DNA of 10,193 nucleotides from Bacteroidales bacterium UBA932. Lineage in GTDB: Bacteria > Bacteroidota > Bacteroidia > Bacteroidales > UBA932. Location: positions 190-10,382 of the forward strand of contig DBDM01000124.1 in NCBI GenBank assembly GCA_002293585.1, read 5' to 3'. Of the stretch, positions 1 through 6,462 are shown in pieces. Positions within the stretch are counted from its first letter, which is position 1. Every line of letters begins with the position of its first letter. Both the position numbers and the translations under genes were made by a program. The notes beneath the pieces were generated by a model. It was not told the DNA's origin and searched no databases. It saw only the letters and a program-made list of their open reading frames with translations.

Positions 1-1533
1 CACGTCGCGCACCTCGAAACCTGCACGGTCGCGGCTCAAACCACCCGGCCCCAAAGCGCTCATACGGCGTTTGTGGGTCATTTCAGCCAGCGGGTTCGTC
101 TGGTCCATAAATTGTGACAACTGGCTGGTACCGAAGAATGAGTTGATCACGCTCGACAAAGTCTTGGCATTAATCAAATCAATAGGTGTAAACACCTCGT
201 TGTCGCGCACGTTCATGCGTTCGCGGATGGTACGCGCCATACGGGCAAGACCAACACCAAATTGGTTGGCCAATTGTTCTCCCACCGTGCGCACACGGCG
301 GTTACTCAAGTGGTCGATATCATCTACATCAGCCTTTGAGTTGATGAGTTGAATAAGATGCTTGATAATAGCAATAATGTCTTCTTTAGTCAATACACGT
401 ACATCGGCGCCGGTATTCAGGTTCAGCTTGCGATTCAGGCGGAAACGTCCTACCTGGCCCAGGTCATAGCGTTTGTCGGAGAAGAATAATTTGTCAATTA
501 CATCACGCGCCGTAGCATCATCGGGTGGTTCCGAATTACGAAGTTGGCGGTAAATATATACCACTGCTTCTTTTTCGGAGTTACACGGGTCTTTTTGCAG
601 CGTGTTATGAATAATAGCGTAGTCACTGATATTGGCATCTTCCTTATGCAGAAGAATAGTAGCAGCACCCGCTTCAATGATCTGTTCAATATGCTCGTCG
701 GTGAGCACGGTTTCGCGGTCGATCACAATTTCGTTACGTTCGATGGATACCACTTCACCGGTATCTTCATCCACGAAATCTTCAATCCACGATTTCAGCA
801 CACGCGCTGCCAGCTTGCGTCCCACCACCTTTTTCAGGTTGGGTTTGCTAACTTTCACTTCGTCGGCGAGGCCGAAAATTTCTAATATATCTTTATCGCC
901 TTCATAACCGATAGCACGGAGCAGCGTGGTTACGGGCAATTTCTTTTTACGGTCAATGTAAGCATACATCACGTTATTAATGTCCGTAGCAAATTCAATC
1001 CACGAACCTTTGAACGGAATGATACGCGCCGAATACAATTTCGTACCGTTGGCATGCACGCTTTGTCCGAAGAACACACCGGGCGAACGGTGCAACTGTG
1101 AAACCACCACACGCTCGGAACCATTGATCACAAATGTTCCGCCGGGGGTCATGTAAGGTACGGTGCCAAGATATACATCCTGAATTACCGTATCGAAATC
1201 CTCATGTTCCGGATCGGTACAGTAAAGCTTCAACTTGGCTTTAAGGGGGACACTATAGGTCAAACCGCGATCGAGGCATTCATCGATGGAATAGCGGGGC
1301 GGGTCGACAAAGTAGTCCATAAATTCGAGTACAAAGTTATTGCGGGTGTCCGTAATCGGAAAATTTTCCTGGAACACTTTGAAAAGTCCTTCGTTCTTCC
1401 TGTTATCAGGAGTCGTTTCAAGCTGAAAGAAATCCTGGAACGATTTAATTTGTATCTCCAAAAAATCTGGATAGTCCAGCCGGTTTTTGGAGGTAGCGAA
1501 GCTAACGCGCTGATTCATTATTTTTTGCGACAT
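1..1533 (-). CDS. rpoB: RNA polymerase beta subunit, N-terminal 511 residues (partial)
   Basis: Beta subunit of the core RNA polymerase, forming one side of the active-site cleft. The reading frame opens at ATG 1533 with [15 protein letters not shown], which resembles the N-termini of Bacteroides RpoB, and runs off the left edge in frame. It covers the protrusion and lobe domains and reaches the rifampicin pocket. The segment [19 protein letters not shown] and the following ALGPGGL are readable at about 10-120. The residues equivalent to E. coli D516, H526 and S531 are all unmutated (D477, H487, S492 here), so target-based rifampicin resistance is not indicated in this segment. An in-frame ATG at 1563 would add ten residues ([10 protein letters not shown]); 1533 is preferred because it fits the family N-terminus. 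It is the last visible gene of the operon, separated from rplL by 106 bases that include a strong hairpin. rpoC would be expected beyond the edge but is not visible. Confidence 0.97.
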   Translation of the reverse strand, partial: MSQKIMNQRVSFATSKNRLDYPDFLEIQIKSFQDFFQLETTPDNRKNEGLFKVFQENFPITDTRNNFVLEFMDYFVDPPRYSIDECLDRGLTYSVPLKAKLKLYCTDPEHEDFDTVIQDVYLGTVPYMTPGGTFVINGSERVVVSQLHRSPGVFFGQSVHANGTKLYSARIIPFKGSWIEFATDINNVMYAYIDRKKKLPVTTLLRAIGYEGDKDILEIFGLADEVKVSKPNLKKVVGRKLAARVLKSWIEDFVDEDTGEVVSIERNEIVIDRETVLTDEHIEQIIEAGAATILLHKEDANISDYAIIHNTLQKDPCNSEKEAVVYIYRQLRNSEPPDDATARDVIDKLFFSDKRYDLGQVGRFRLNRKLNLNTGADVRVLTKEDIIAIIKHLIQLINSKADVDDIDHLSNRRVRTVGEQLANQFGVGLARMARTIRERMNVRDNEVFTPIDLINAKTLSSVINSFFGTSQLSQFMDQTNPLAEMTHKRRMSALGPGGLSRDRAGFEVRDV

Positions 1534-1576
1534 TGTATTCGTATTAGGTATAAAATAAGCCATTTAAACCACAAAA

Positions 1577-1607
1577 AGGTTTAGAACCCCGAACGGGTTC
1601 TAAACCT
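1577..1607 (-). terminator. rplL-rpoB intergenic hairpin, probable attenuator
   Basis: A perfect inverted repeat has 13-nt arms at 1577-1589 and 1595-1607 (AGGTTTAGAACCC / GGGTTCTAAACCT) and a 5-nt loop. On the minus strand the stem ends in CCTTTTTG, so five U residues follow it in the rpoB-ward transcript. The plus-strand reading has no such run, so the signal points toward rpoB. A partial terminator at this position is known in E. coli, where it lowers rpoBC expression relative to rplJL. The same role here is an inference. An RNase processing site is the alternative. Confidence 0.75.
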
Positions 1608-1639
1608 GTATTATATTCCCGGATAACGGGCTGGGAAGT

Positions 1640-2011
1640 TTACTTGAGTTCCACTTCACCACCGGCTTCTTCGAGTTGTGCTTTGAGTTGTTCGGCTTCA
1701 GCTTTAGAAACTTGTTCTTTAATAGCTTTAGGTGCCGCATCAACCAAATCCTTGGCTTCTTTCAAACCTAAACCGGTAATATCTTTCACTACTTTCACCA
1801 TCTGCAATTTAGCCTGTCCGGCTGATTTCAGGATAACATCGAAAGTAGATTTTTCTTCAGCGGCTGCTCCGGCACCACCACCGGCAGCTACAACAACAGC
1901 GGCGGCTGCAGGTTCGATACCGTATTCTTCTTTCAGTATTTTAGCCAATTCCTGAACGTCTTTTACAGTAAGGCTTACCAATTCTTCAGCAATTTTTTTT
2001 ACGTCTGCCAT
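1640..2011 (-). CDS. rplL: 50S ribosomal protein L7/L12
   Basis: Stalk protein present as multiple dimers on the large ribosomal subunit; it recruits and activates the translational GTPases. At 123 residues it has the normal family length. Residues 1-33 form the helical dimerisation and L10-binding domain. About 34-54 is the flexible Ala/Gly/Val hinge. About 55-123 is the globular factor-binding domain, with the conserved stretch [20 protein letters not shown]. The start ATG at 2011 gives [16 protein letters not shown], typical of the family. It lies 40 bases after rplJ, across an A/T-only-like spacer built of 7-base units, and there is no Shine-Dalgarno motif. Its partner L10 is encoded immediately upstream. 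Confidence 0.98.
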   Translation of the reverse strand: MADVKKIAEELVSLTVKDVQELAKILKEEYGIEPAAAAVVVAAGGGAGAAAEEKSTFDVILKSAGQAKLQMVKVVKDITGLGLKEAKDLVDAAPKAIKEQVSKAEAEQLKAQLEEAGGEVELK

Positions 2012-2014
2012 GAT

Positions 2015-2049
2015 TATTCAATTTATAATTTTTAATTCTTAATTCTTAA
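2015..2049 (-). repeat. Degenerate 7-base tandem units in the rplL leader
   Basis: Nearly the whole rplJ-rplL gap can be written on the plus strand as five consecutive heptamers ending in AA: TATTCAA, TTTATAA, TTTTTAA, TTCTTAA, TTCTTAA. The last two are identical. In the transcript this is an A/U-rich, unstructured leader ending four bases before the rplL start codon. Such leaders favour initiation in Bacteroidota, which mostly do without Shine-Dalgarno pairing. Whether the period has a role of its own is not known. Confidence 0.55.
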
Positions 2050-2051
2050 AT

Positions 2052-2573
2052 TTATTCGGGGCGTTCCGAAATTACTTTGTTTTCATCAGCCAGTTTTTCT
2101 GCACGCGCCACCATACCGGAAATAACATTCCGTACGGGTGATTGCAGCAAGGTGATGATATCGCCGATAAGTTCTTCGCGTGATTTCAGGTTCACCAGGT
2201 CGGTCAATGCGTCGGCTCCGATATACAGGTTATTCTGTACGAAAGCGCCTTTCAATACGGGTTTACCGAATTTATCGTTAAACTCTTTGATCAATTTGGC
2301 GGGAGCATTCACCGTTTCCGTGAACATAATCGCAGTAGGTCCTTCCATCACTGCAAACAAGTCTGTAGCTTCGAAATTATTTTTTTCCAGTGCTTTTTTG
2401 AGGAGGGTGTTTTTCACCACTAACATCTGCACTTTCTTTTCGAAGCAACTGCGACGCAGCTTGCTGGTATTTTCAGCATTCAATCCTGAAGTGTCGGCCA
2501 CATAAAAGTGCGGCGCCTGCTTCAATTGTTCTGCCAAAGCATCTATAATTTCCGTCTTTTGTTCTTTTTTCAT
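2052..2573 (-). CDS. rplJ: 50S ribosomal protein L10
   Basis: L10 anchors L7/L12 dimers to the base of the ribosomal stalk. The 173-residue product opens with MKKEQKTEIIDALAEQL and contains the typical core VVKNTLLKKALEK at about residues 52-64 and NAPAKLIKEFNDKFGKPVLKG in the middle. The C-terminal helical part, from about 141 onward (TLLQSPVRNVISG), would carry the L12-binding helix. The start at 2573 leaves a 20-base gap to rplA. That gap is too short for the long structured L10 leader that mediates autoregulation in E. coli, so any such control here would have to work differently or through sequence inside rplA. Nothing unusual was seen in the reading frame. Confidence 0.97.
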   Translation of the reverse strand: MKKEQKTEIIDALAEQLKQAPHFYVADTSGLNAENTSKLRRSCFEKKVQMLVVKNTLLKKALEKNNFEATDLFAVMEGPTAIMFTETVNAPAKLIKEFNDKFGKPVLKGAFVQNNLYIGADALTDLVNLKSREELIGDIITLLQSPVRNVISGMVARAEKLADENKVISERPE

Positions 2574-2593
2574 ACCTTAAACATCATTTTAGA

Positions 2594-3295
2594 TTATTCG
2601 GCAATGCCCACTGATTTCACGTCAATGCACAAGCCCGGGCTCATGGTTGACGACATGAAAACACTTTTCACATAAGTCCCCTTCAATGCTTGGGGTTTCA
2701 ATTTCACTACGGTATTCAGGAATTCCTGTGTGTTCTCTACTATTTTCACAGCATCGAACGACGTTTTACCTACAGAAGCATGGATAATACCCTGTTTATC
2801 GACTTTAAAGTCGATTTTACCGCCTTTCACATCTTCTACCGCTTTGCCGATTTCCATCGTCACGGTACCGGTTTTGGGGTTGGGCATTAAACCGCGGGGG
2901 CCGAGCACACGACCGAGCGTACCTACTTTCGCCATTACGGAAGGGGTACAAATAATTACGTCGATATCGGTCCAGCCACCTTTAATTTTTTCCAGATAGT
3001 CATCCAAACCAACATGGTCGGCGCCGGCAGCTTTCGCTTCGGCTTCTTTATCGGGGGTACACAGTACCAACACGCGAACAGTTTTACCGGTTCCGTGCGG
3101 AAGCGTTACCACACCACGTACCATTTGGTTGGCTTTACGAGGGTCTACACCGAGGCGCACTGCAACATCTACCGAAGCGTCGAATTTGGTGAAAGTAACA
3201 TCTTTCAACAAAGCGGCTGCTTCTGAGAGTTTATAATGCTTGGCAGGATCTACCTTGGCGTAAACTACTTTTTGTTTTTTTGTCAACTTACTCAT
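2594..3295 (-). CDS. rplA: 50S ribosomal protein L1
   Basis: L1 binds 23S rRNA at the mobile L1 stalk next to the exit site for deacylated tRNA. In many bacteria it also represses its own mRNA. The product has 233 residues, the usual length. The family signature [19 protein letters not shown] lies at residues 125-143, within the inserted second domain. The first domain is split between the N- and C-terminal parts, with [21 protein letters not shown] at about 41-61. Its start is 19 bases after the end of rplK, and these two genes are the conserved rplKA pair. An L1-binding autoregulatory structure was not identified in the short rplK leader. Confidence 0.98.
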   Translation of the reverse strand: MSKLTKKQKVVYAKVDPAKHYKLSEAAALLKDVTFTKFDASVDVAVRLGVDPRKANQMVRGVVTLPHGTGKTVRVLVLCTPDKEAEAKAAGADHVGLDDYLEKIKGGWTDIDVIICTPSVMAKVGTLGRVLGPRGLMPNPKTGTVTMEIGKAVEDVKGGKIDFKVDKQGIIHASVGKTSFDAVKIVENTQEFLNTVVKLKPQALKGTYVKSVFMSSTMSPGLCIDVKSVGIAE

Positions 3296-3314
3296 TGCTC
3301 ATGAATTTTTTAGT

Positions 3315-3755
3315 TTACACATTGGGCATTTCACCTTCAACAGTGATACCCATACTACGGGCAGTCCCGGCTACCATGGTCATTGCAGATTTCAAGGTAA
3401 ATGCGTTCATATCGGGCATTTTATCCTCAGCAATTTTTTTCACTTGTTCCCAAGTAATGGCAGCTACTTTTTTACGGTTAGGTTCATTGGAACCCGATTG
3501 CACTTTGGCAGCTTCTTTCAGCTGTACGGCAACGGGCGGTTGTTTAACAATAAAGTCGAATGATTTGTCACTGTAAACAGTAATGATCACAGGCAACACT
3601 TTTCCGGCCTTATCTTGAGTGCGCGCATTGAACTGCTTGCAAAACTCCATGATATTAACACCCTTGGAACCCAAGGCAGGACCCACCGGAGGAGAGGGAT
3701 TAGCCGCTCCGCCTTTGATTTGCAATTTAATTAGTCCGGCAATTTCTTTGGCCAT
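3315..3755 (-). CDS. rplK: 50S ribosomal protein L11
   Basis: L11 forms the base of the stalk and the GTPase-associated centre with 23S rRNA; it is also the site of thiostrepton action and is needed for RelA activation. The product is 146 residues. The N-terminal domain shows the proline-rich switch [19 protein letters not shown] (residues 14-32), including the prolines linked to thiostrepton sensitivity in other bacteria. The C-terminal rRNA-binding domain includes [20 protein letters not shown]. It follows nusG by only 10 bases, so the two are clearly cotranscribed. The start at 3755 gives [16 protein letters not shown], as in relatives. Confidence 0.98.
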   Translation of the reverse strand: MAKEIAGLIKLQIKGGAANPSPPVGPALGSKGVNIMEFCKQFNARTQDKAGKVLPVIITVYSDKSFDFIVKQPPVAVQLKEAAKVQSGSNEPNRKKVAAITWEQVKKIAEDKMPDMNAFTLKSAMTMVAGTARSMGITVEGEMPNV

Positions 3756-3765
3756 AATAATAATT

Positions 3766-4314
3766 TTATTCTTTTTCTACTTGAACGAAACTTAACTCGA
3801 GGAGATTCTTACGTCCGAAGATTTTCACCATAACTTTGAGTTTTTTCTTCTCTTCGTTAATTTCTTCGATGGTGCCGTTAAATCCGTTGAAAGGACCATC
3901 GGTCACTTTCACGGCTTCGCCGACAACAAAAGGCGTAATATTTTCTTCCGCCGTATCCGCCAATTCATCCACACGTCCCAGGATGCGGTTTACTTCAGCC
4001 ATGCGCAGAGGCATAGGCTCACCGCCTTTGGTTTCACCCAAAAAACCTGAGATATGGGTTGTGTTGCGGAGGATATGGGGAATTTCACCCACGAGCGCCG
4101 CTTCAATTAAAATGTAACCCGGATAGAAAATGCGATCCTTACTGATCTTTTTACCGTTTTTTACCTGGTAAATTTTTTCAGTAGGAATCAGCACCTGAGA
4201 GATGTAGTCCTCGAGTTTCAAACGTTTGATTTCGTTCTCAATGTACTCTTTGGCCTTTTTCTCTTTGCCGCCTGCAGCACGCAGGACGTACCATTTTTTG
4301 GTGATTTCACTCAT
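3766..4314 (-). CDS. nusG: Transcription termination/antitermination factor NusG
   Basis: NusG binds the clamp of RNA polymerase through its N-terminal domain and links the enzyme to Rho or to ribosomal protein S10 through its KOW domain. The 182-residue protein begins [18 protein letters not shown]. The NGN domain spans about residues 5-115 and includes [12 protein letters not shown] (61-72). The KOW motif, [20 protein letters not shown], lies at about 132-151 and is followed by the beta strands to the C-terminus. No insertion between the domains is seen. Its start is 14 bases after secE, the classic secE-nusG pairing, and rplK follows after 10 bases. Confidence 0.98.
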   Translation of the reverse strand: MSEITKKWYVLRAAGGKEKKAKEYIENEIKRLKLEDYISQVLIPTEKIYQVKNGKKISKDRIFYPGYILIEAALVGEIPHILRNTTHISGFLGETKGGEPMPLRMAEVNRILGRVDELADTAEENITPFVVGEAVKVTDGPFNGFNGTIEEINEEKKKLKVMVKIFGRKNLLELSFVQVEKE

Positions 4315-4328
4315 TTTCTACAAAGCTT

Positions 4329-4523
4329 TTAGTACAGTAAATTGTAAATAAATGTCATCAGATTACGGAAGGAGAAGTCCATAGCAAAAATAACCATAGC
4401 AAAAATGGTAGAAGCTACCATAACCACTACAGCGCTGCTTTGCAATTGCCCCCAAGTAGGCCATGACACTTTATGTACCAACTCAATGTAAGCTTCCTGA
4501 ATGTACGTTTTAATCTTTTTCAT
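4329..4523 (-). CDS. secE: Preprotein translocase subunit SecE
   Basis: SecE clamps the two halves of the SecY channel in the cytoplasmic membrane. The 64-residue product is the short, single-span form usual outside the enterobacteria. An amphipathic N-terminal helix (MKKIKTYIQEAYIELVHKV) leads to the conserved VSWPTW motif (19-24). One membrane segment follows at about 29-49 (SAVVVMVASTIFAMVIFAM). The gene lies between tRNA-Trp (112-base gap) and nusG (14-base gap). The upstream gap has no good TAnnTTTG box on this strand. It contains a small possible stem (CAAATG...CATTTG) whose significance is unclear. Confidence 0.95.
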   Translation of the reverse strand: MKKIKTYIQEAYIELVHKVSWPTWGQLQSSAVVVMVASTIFAMVIFAMDFSFRNLMTFIYNLLY

Positions 4524-4635
4524 TTTGTTGTTTTAAACGATTTGCTGCAAATGTTTGAAGTGGAAGCCTTCATTTGTTTGCTTTTATCCTTTAAACCATA
4601 GTTGGAGATGCCGTAACACATCTTTACCTATTTCG

Positions 4636-4706
4636 CAGGGGCAGAGCGATTCGAACGCCCATCAACGGTTTTGGAGACCGCTATTCTACCCTTGAACTAT
4701 GCCCCT
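4636..4706 (-). tRNA. trnW: tRNA-Trp (anticodon CCA)
   Basis: A complete 71-nt cloverleaf can be folded. The acceptor stem AGGGGCA/TGCCCCT is fully paired, the D stem is GTTC/GAAT, and the anticodon stem GCGGT/ACCGT encloses the loop CTCCAAA with anticodon CCA. The T arm is GGGCG-TTCGAAT-CGCTC. The discriminator base is G, as expected for bacterial tRNA-Trp. The 3' CCA is not encoded (CGA follows), so it must be added by nucleotidyltransferase. It sits between tuf and secE, a common place for this gene in bacteria. Confidence 0.97.
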
Positions 4707-4718
4707 GTACACTCAAAG

Positions 4719-4763
4719 ATTTAAAGATTAAGTTGCAAGAACTCAACCCTTAAATCTTTAAAT
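4719..4763 (-). repeat. Inverted repeat between tuf and tRNA-Trp
   Basis: The arms at 4719-4732 (ATTTAAAGATTAAG) and 4749-4763 (CTTAAATCTTTAAAT) are complementary over 14 pairs, with one bulged base and a 16-nt loop. In the minus-strand transcript the stem starts 19 bases after the tuf stop codon and ends 12 bases before the tRNA-Trp 5' end. No U run follows it, so it does not look like an intrinsic terminator. An RNA processing or mRNA 3'-end protecting structure is a reasonable inference. Confidence 0.6.
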
Positions 4764-4782
4764 TTTGGAAATCCTTAATATG

Positions 4783-5970
4783 TTATTCCAATACTTTCGT
4801 CACCTGTCCGGCACCTACCGTACGGCCACCTTCGCGGATAGCGAAACGCAAGCCTTCGCTCATAGCCACGGGGTAGATCAAATCTACGGTAATGGTTACG
4901 TTGTCGCCGGGCAATACCATTTCAGTACCTTGGGGCAGGGTGATTTCACCGGTAACGTCCAATGTACGGAGATAGAATTGGGGACGGTATTTGTTGTGGA
5001 AAGGAGTGTGACGACCACCTTCTTCTTTCTTCAACACGTAAATTTCAGCTTGGAATTTCTTGTGCGGAGTGATAGAACCGGGTTTGGCAATAACCTGACC
5101 GCGTTTCACATCTTTCTTGTCGATACCGCGCACCAAAAGGCCTACGTTATCACCGGCTTCGCCCTGATCCAGCAATTTGCGGAACATTTCAACACCGGTA
5201 ACAGTTGTCTTAACGGGTTTTTCGCCCAAGCCGATAATTTCCACTTCTTCGCCTACTTTCACGATACCGGTTTCAATACGGCCGGTAACTACAGTACCAC
5301 GACCGGTAATAGAGAACACGTCTTCAACAGGCATGAGGAAGGGTTTTTCGTTTTCACGCGGAGGAATGGGAATGTAAGTATCTACAGCGTCCATCAATTC
5401 CATGATTTTTTCCACCCATTTCGGTTCGCCGTTCAAACCACCAAGAGCCGAACCGCGGATAACAGGCGTATTATCGCCGTCGAATTGGTAGAAGCTCAAC
5501 AGTTCGCGCACTTCCATTTCAACCAAATCCAACATTTCAGGATCGTCTACCATGTCCACTTTATTCAGGAACACAACGATACGGGGCACGTTTACCTGAC
5601 GGGCCAAAAGGATATGCTCGCGGGTTTGGGGCATAGGGCCGTCGGTAGCGGCGCAAACGAGGATAGCACCGTCCATCTGGGCAGCACCGGTAACCATGTT
5701 CTTTACGTAGTCGGCGTGGCCCGGACAGTCAACGTGTGCATAGTGACGGTTGGCTGTTTGGTACTCTACGTGTGAGGTATTGATTGTAATACCGCGTTCT
5801 TTTTCTTCAGGAGCGTTGTCGATAGAATCGAACGAACGTTTTTCCGAAAGACCCTTATCAGCCAACACCGTAGTGATAGCAGCGGTCAAAGTCGTTTTAC
5901 CGTGGTCAACGTGACCAATGGTCCCAATGTTTACGTGGGGTTTATCCCTTTTAAACGTTTCTTTTGCCAT
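4783..5970 (-). CDS. tuf: Elongation factor Tu
   Basis: EF-Tu is the GTPase that brings aminoacyl-tRNA to the ribosomal A site. The 395-residue protein has full family length. The GTPase domain shows the P-loop GHVDHGKT (residues 19-26), the switch I segment ERGITIN (58-64), DCPGH (81-85, with the catalytic His at 85) and NKVD (136-139). The two beta-barrel domains follow, including [13 protein letters not shown] and the C-terminal [14 protein letters not shown]. No truncation or frameshift is visible. Isoleucine codons read here are ATT or ATC, as expected for a very highly expressed gene. It follows tRNA-Thr after a 103-base leader without a clear promoter, so it probably shares the tRNA transcript. 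Confidence 0.99.
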   Translation of the reverse strand: MAKETFKRDKPHVNIGTIGHVDHGKTTLTAAITTVLADKGLSEKRSFDSIDNAPEEKERGITINTSHVEYQTANRHYAHVDCPGHADYVKNMVTGAAQMDGAILVCAATDGPMPQTREHILLARQVNVPRIVVFLNKVDMVDDPEMLDLVEMEVRELLSFYQFDGDNTPVIRGSALGGLNGEPKWVEKIMELMDAVDTYIPIPPRENEKPFLMPVEDVFSITGRGTVVTGRIETGIVKVGEEVEIIGLGEKPVKTTVTGVEMFRKLLDQGEAGDNVGLLVRGIDKKDVKRGQVIAKPGSITPHKKFQAEIYVLKKEEGGRHTPFHNKYRPQFYLRTLDVTGEITLPQGTEMVLPGDNVTITVDLIYPVAMSEGLRFAIREGGRTVGAGQVTKVLE

Positions 5971-5995
5971 AGTTTATAGTTTTTAAGTTTATAAA

Positions 5996-6030
5996 TTCTT
6001 ACGTCAGGCGTTAGGTGTTAAGAGTTAAGC
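5996..6030 (-). repeat. Degenerate 7-base tandem units in the tuf leader
   Basis: Read on the plus strand the segment is five consecutive heptamers: TTCTTAC, GTCAGGC, GTTAGGT, GTTAAGA, GTTAAGC. The bases between this block and the tuf start codon (5972-5995) continue with similar units such as GTTTATA. The block lies in the transcribed leader between tRNA-Thr and tuf. Its function is unknown, and no stem-loop is obvious inside it. Confidence 0.5.
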
Positions 6031-6073
6031 GAAAACTAATTTGCTCTTTACGCTTTACACCTCCCGTTTGCTG

Positions 6074-6145
6074 AGCCGGTGATGGGAATTGAACCCATGA
6101 CCCCTTCCTTACCAAGGAAGTACTCTACCTCTGAGCTACACTGGC
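6074..6145 (-). tRNA. trnT: tRNA-Thr (anticodon GGT)
   Basis: A 72-nt cloverleaf with D stem GCTC/GAGT, anticodon stem CTTCC/GGAAG enclosing TTGGTAA (anticodon GGT), and T arm ATGGG-TTCAATT-CCCAT. The acceptor stem is GCCAGTG/CACCGGC, which leaves one A-C mismatch at pair 4-69 (positions 6142 and 6078). The discriminator is T, followed by CAG, so CCA is not encoded. It is the third tRNA of the cluster and immediately precedes tuf, as in the thrT-tufB arrangement of E. coli. The mismatch is unusual but the remaining structure is intact, so a functional tRNA is still likely. Confidence 0.93.
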
Positions 6146-6153
6146 TGGTTTTG

Positions 6154-6226
6154 AGCGGAAGACGAGGTTCGAACCCGCGACCCTCAGCTTGGAAGGCTGA
6201 TGCTCTACCAACTGAGCTACTTCCGC
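6154..6226 (-). tRNA. trnG: tRNA-Gly (anticodon TCC)
   Basis: A 73-nt cloverleaf with a fully paired acceptor stem GCGGAAG/CTTCCGC, D stem GCTC/GAGC, anticodon stem TCAGC/GCTGA enclosing CTTCCAA (anticodon TCC, reading GGA and GGG), and T arm GCGGG-TTCGAAC-CTCGT with two G-U pairs. The discriminator is T and CCA is not encoded (CAA follows). It is only 8 bases upstream of tRNA-Thr and directly behind tRNA-Tyr, so the three are surely cut from one precursor. Confidence 0.97.
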
Positions 6227-6229
6227 AAG

Positions 6230-6315
6230 TGGTGGGGGGAGCAGGATTCGAACCTACGAAAGCATACGCTAGCAGAGTTACAGTCTGCCCCAGTTGGCCA
6301 CTTTGGTATCTCCCC
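6230..6315 (-). tRNA. trnY: tRNA-Tyr (anticodon GTA), with encoded CCA
   Basis: A class II cloverleaf of 83 nt plus CCA. The anticodon stem is GCAGA/TCTGC around CTGTAAC (anticodon GTA). The long variable arm, TAGCGTATGCTTTC, contains an AGC/GCT stem. The T arm is GTAGG-TTCGAAT-CCTGC. The discriminator A is at 6233 and a CCA is present in the DNA at 6232-6230, unlike the other three tRNAs of this window. The acceptor stem GGGGAGA/TCCCCCC has one A-C mismatch at pair 5-68 (positions 6311 and 6238). It is the first gene of the operon, just downstream of the promoter at 6330-6359. Confidence 0.94.
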
Positions 6316-6329
6316 GGCGTAAGGCGTTG

Positions 6330-6359
6330 CAAAAGTAATACGATTTTGACGAAAACAAA
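6330..6359 (-). promoter_or_regulatory. Promoter of the tRNA-tuf-rpoB operon
   Basis: On the minus strand a TACTTTTG box (6337 to 6330) matches the Bacteroidota -7 consensus TAnnTTTG exactly. A TTTG (6359 to 6356) lies 18 bases upstream, in the position of the -33 element. The predicted start would fall a few bases before the tRNA-Tyr 5' end at 6315, fitting a stable-RNA promoter with a very short leader. It is the best promoter match found for the operon. Confidence 0.8.
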
Positions 6360-6362
6360 AAG

Positions 6363-6376
6363 AAAATGGCCATTTT
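6363..6376. other. 14-bp perfect palindrome in the divergent intergenic region
   Basis: AAAATGGCCATTTT is a perfect palindrome four bases upstream of the -33 element of the operon promoter. It could be a binding site for a dimeric regulator. It could also be a chance occurrence, since A/T runs make such palindromes easier. The rest of the 147-base region between tRNA-Tyr and the small plus-strand gene holds only the two promoters and a direct repeat CGGTAAAAA (6385-6393 and 6429-6437). Confidence 0.3.
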
Positions 6377-6440
6377 TTCCCTATCGGTAAAAAGTGGTTC
6401 GAATATTTTCACGATTATGAAAAAGTAACGGTAAAAATTT

Positions 6441-6448
6441 TATCTTTG
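6441..6448 (+). promoter_or_regulatory. -7 box of the plus-strand gene group
   Basis: TATCTTTG is an exact match to the Bacteroidota -7 consensus TAnnTTTG and ends 14 bases before the ATG at 6463. A clear -33 TTTG is not present at the usual distance. Transcription from it would start only a few bases before the start codon, giving a very short or nearly leaderless mRNA. It probably serves the small membrane protein gene and the reductase gene behind it. Confidence 0.65.
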
Positions 6449-6462
6449 TAGAAAAAACAATT

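Noticed and set aside
1204..1584. Plus-strand open frame of 126 codons
   Set aside because: It is antisense to the start of rpoB and covers the attenuator hairpin; there is no promoter or homologous appearance.
4524..4635. Separate promoter for secE-nusG
   Set aside because: No TAnnTTTG box on the minus strand in this gap; the nearest, AACATTTG, lacks the initial T and has no -33 partner.
4765..5775. Long open frame of 336 codons on the plus strand
   Set aside because: It is fully antisense to tuf, whose GTPase motifs are unmistakable. Its predicted protein is a composition-driven His/Phe-rich mirror of EF-Tu codons.
6074..6315. tRNA cluster as an integration site for a mobile element
   Set aside because: No integrase, no duplicated tRNA 3' end and no direct repeats flanking the plus-strand genes were seen.
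6048..6390. Open frames on both strands across the tRNA cluster (94 and 103 codons)
   Set aside because: They are made of tRNA sequence. Strings such as GFEPRLP and RRGSNPRPSAWKA are known tRNA-derived artefacts, not proteins.
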